Source of the DNA: Bacteroidaceae bacterium
GTDB lineage: Bacteria; Bacteroidota; Bacteroidia; Bacteroidales; Bacteroidaceae
DNA length: 25,339 nucleotides
Assembly (NCBI GenBank): GCA_017618515.1
Contig: JAFZUB010000035.1
Span: 1 to 25,339 of the forward strand
Direction: 5' to 3'
Position 1 is the stretch's first letter, and every line of letters begins with the position of its first letter. This document shows, one piece after another, positions 24,442 through 25,339 of the stretch. Below the pieces are notes generated by a model. The model did not search any database. It saw only the letters and a program-made list of their open reading frames with translations, and was not told the DNA's origin. The position numbers and the translations under genes were made by a program.

Positions 24442-25305
24442 TTACTCTTTTTCTCCCATTCTCTTCAGGCACTCGCGCAACGAATCCTCCCAATAAGGCA
24501 CGCTGACACCGTAAACCCTCTTTATCTTAGCCTTGCTAAACACCGAATATGCGGGACGCTTGGCCGGCGTAGGATATTCCTTGGTAAGGATAGGCTGCAC
24601 ATCACACTCCGTTATGCCCGCCAGGCGATGGATAGCCTTGGTAAAGTCATACCATGACACGGCACCCTCATTGCTGTAGTGAAATATGCCGTAGATCTTT
24701 TCCTTTGCCGTTGCTATCTGGAGCACAGCCTTGGCAAGATCGGCAGCATACGTAGGCGAACCCACCTGATCATACACTACACCCAACTTATCTCGCTCAC
24801 GACCCATGCGCAGCATCGTTTTAACGAAGTTGTTGCCATAGGGCGAATAGAGCCATGCCGTACGCACAATCACATGGCGTGGGTTAGCAGCCATCACGCC
24901 CTTCTCTCCGTTTAGCTTGGTGAGGCCATACACTGACTGCGGCCCTGTGGGCATGTCCTCGGTATAAGGTGTGCAACTCTGCCCACCAAACACGTAGTCC
25001 GTGGATATCTGTATTATCTCACCACCCCTGTCTGCCACAGCCTTGGCCAGCAGCACTGGTGCCTCGCCATTAAGAACTCTGGCACGCGGCTCATCGGTCT
25101 CGGCACGATCCACAGCTGTGTAGGCCGCGCAGTTTATGACAAGGTCTATCGCATTTCCATTGACGGCAGCCCTTACGGCAGTACCGTCAGTGATGTCGAG
25201 TTCCTCCACGTCGGTGAACACAAACTCGCATCCTTCGTAGAGTCCGGCTATGTTTCGTATCTCTGTGCCAAGTTGACCATTGGCACCCGTTACAAGAATT
25301 TTCAT
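24442..25305 (-). CDS. rfbD: dTDP-4-dehydrorhamnose reductase (287 aa)
   Basis: This cytoplasmic short-chain reductase performs the last step of dTDP-L-rhamnose synthesis for surface polysaccharide. It has the NAD(P)-binding GANGQLG (7-13), NCAAYTAVDRAE (58-69), ISTDYVFGG (100-108), and the YGLTK catalytic Tyr126/Lys130. The later RTAWLYSPYGNNFVKTM and ADLAKAVLQI segments are typical of RmlD. Length is normal. rfbA, rfbB and rfbC are not in the window. Its ATG lies only 34 bp from the window edge, and a possible stop (TAG, minus strand, 25314-25316) suggests another gene shortly upstream, so the promoter of this cluster is probably outside. Confidence 0.95.
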   Translation of the reverse strand: MKILVTGANGQLGTEIRNIAGLYEGCEFVFTDVEELDITDGTAVRAAVNGNAIDLVINCAAYTAVDRAETDEPRARVLNGEAPVLLAKAVADRGGEIIQISTDYVFGGQSCTPYTEDMPTGPQSVYGLTKLNGEKGVMAANPRHVIVRTAWLYSPYGNNFVKTMLRMGRERDKLGVVYDQVGSPTYAADLAKAVLQIATAKEKIYGIFHYSNEGAVSWYDFTKAIHRLAGITECDVQPILTKEYPTPAKRPAYSVFSKAKIKRVYGVSVPYWEDSLRECLKRMGEKE

Positions 25306-25339
25306 TGTTTCGTCTATTTCGTCGGAGCCTTAAAATTCC

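Noticed and set aside
23791..24657. Plus-strand frame of 288 residues
   Set aside because: Antisense to prfC and the end of rfbD, both with complete catalytic motifs.
25306..25339. C-terminal end of another minus-strand gene
   Set aside because: One frame stops at TAG 25314-25316, which would fit an operon partner of rfbD, but eight codons are too few to recognise.

Overview
The window is mostly Bacteroidales DNA (Prevotellaceae/Bacteroidaceae/Muribaculaceae-like). The signs are SusC/SusD pairs, lipoproteins beginning Cys-Ser-Asp-Asp, TAnnTTTG-type -7 boxes, almost no Shine-Dalgarno sequences, a DUF4834 protein and a Bacteroidetes-type Psd. The first ~500 bases differ: GC-rich, with a textbook TTGACA-17-TATAAT promoter and a GGAGG ribosome binding site, encoding the tail of a DUF3842 protein and the front of an ECF-transporter S component, both Clostridia-like. 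The S-component frame breaks near base 507, so the left edge is probably a foreign insertion or, more likely, a chimeric contig join.

Bases ~508-935 carry no gene. They hold an ordered array of seven ~21-bp repeats (four in one orientation, then three inverted), perhaps the ends of an IS21-type element, followed by a cluster of stem-loops. The last stem-loop is a likely terminator for the genes to its right.

Bases 936-16674 (minus strand) form one tightly packed six-gene operon of ~15.7 kb: two successive FAS1-lipoprotein / SusC / SusD triplets. Transcription runs leftward: a four-FAS1 lipoprotein, SusC, SusD, a two-FAS1 lipoprotein with an unrecognised C-terminal region, SusC, and an enlarged SusD. 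No glycosidase, lyase, sulfatase, protease or dedicated PUL regulator is present. I infer two paired surface binding/import machines, each with an adhesive-type FAS1 lipoprotein; the substrate is unknown. This is the most interesting system in the window.

Bases 16675-17086 are an AT-rich divergent intergenic region with a near-perfect 26-bp palindrome, a 15-bp inverted repeat beside the putative operon promoter, and a -7 box for the divergent MarR-family gene, the only regulator in the window.

Bases 17087-19499 (plus strand) hold marR, then psd-pssA-DUF4834 (phosphatidylethanolamine synthesis plus a small membrane protein), with overlapping reading frames. Their terminator lies inside the convergent fmt gene.

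Bases 19500-25305 (minus strand) are a housekeeping cluster transcribed rfbD, prfC, tsaC-like, clc, fmt with short gaps: dTDP-rhamnose synthesis, translation termination, tRNA t6A modification, chloride transport and initiator-tRNA formylation. No tRNA, rRNA or CRISPR array was seen.
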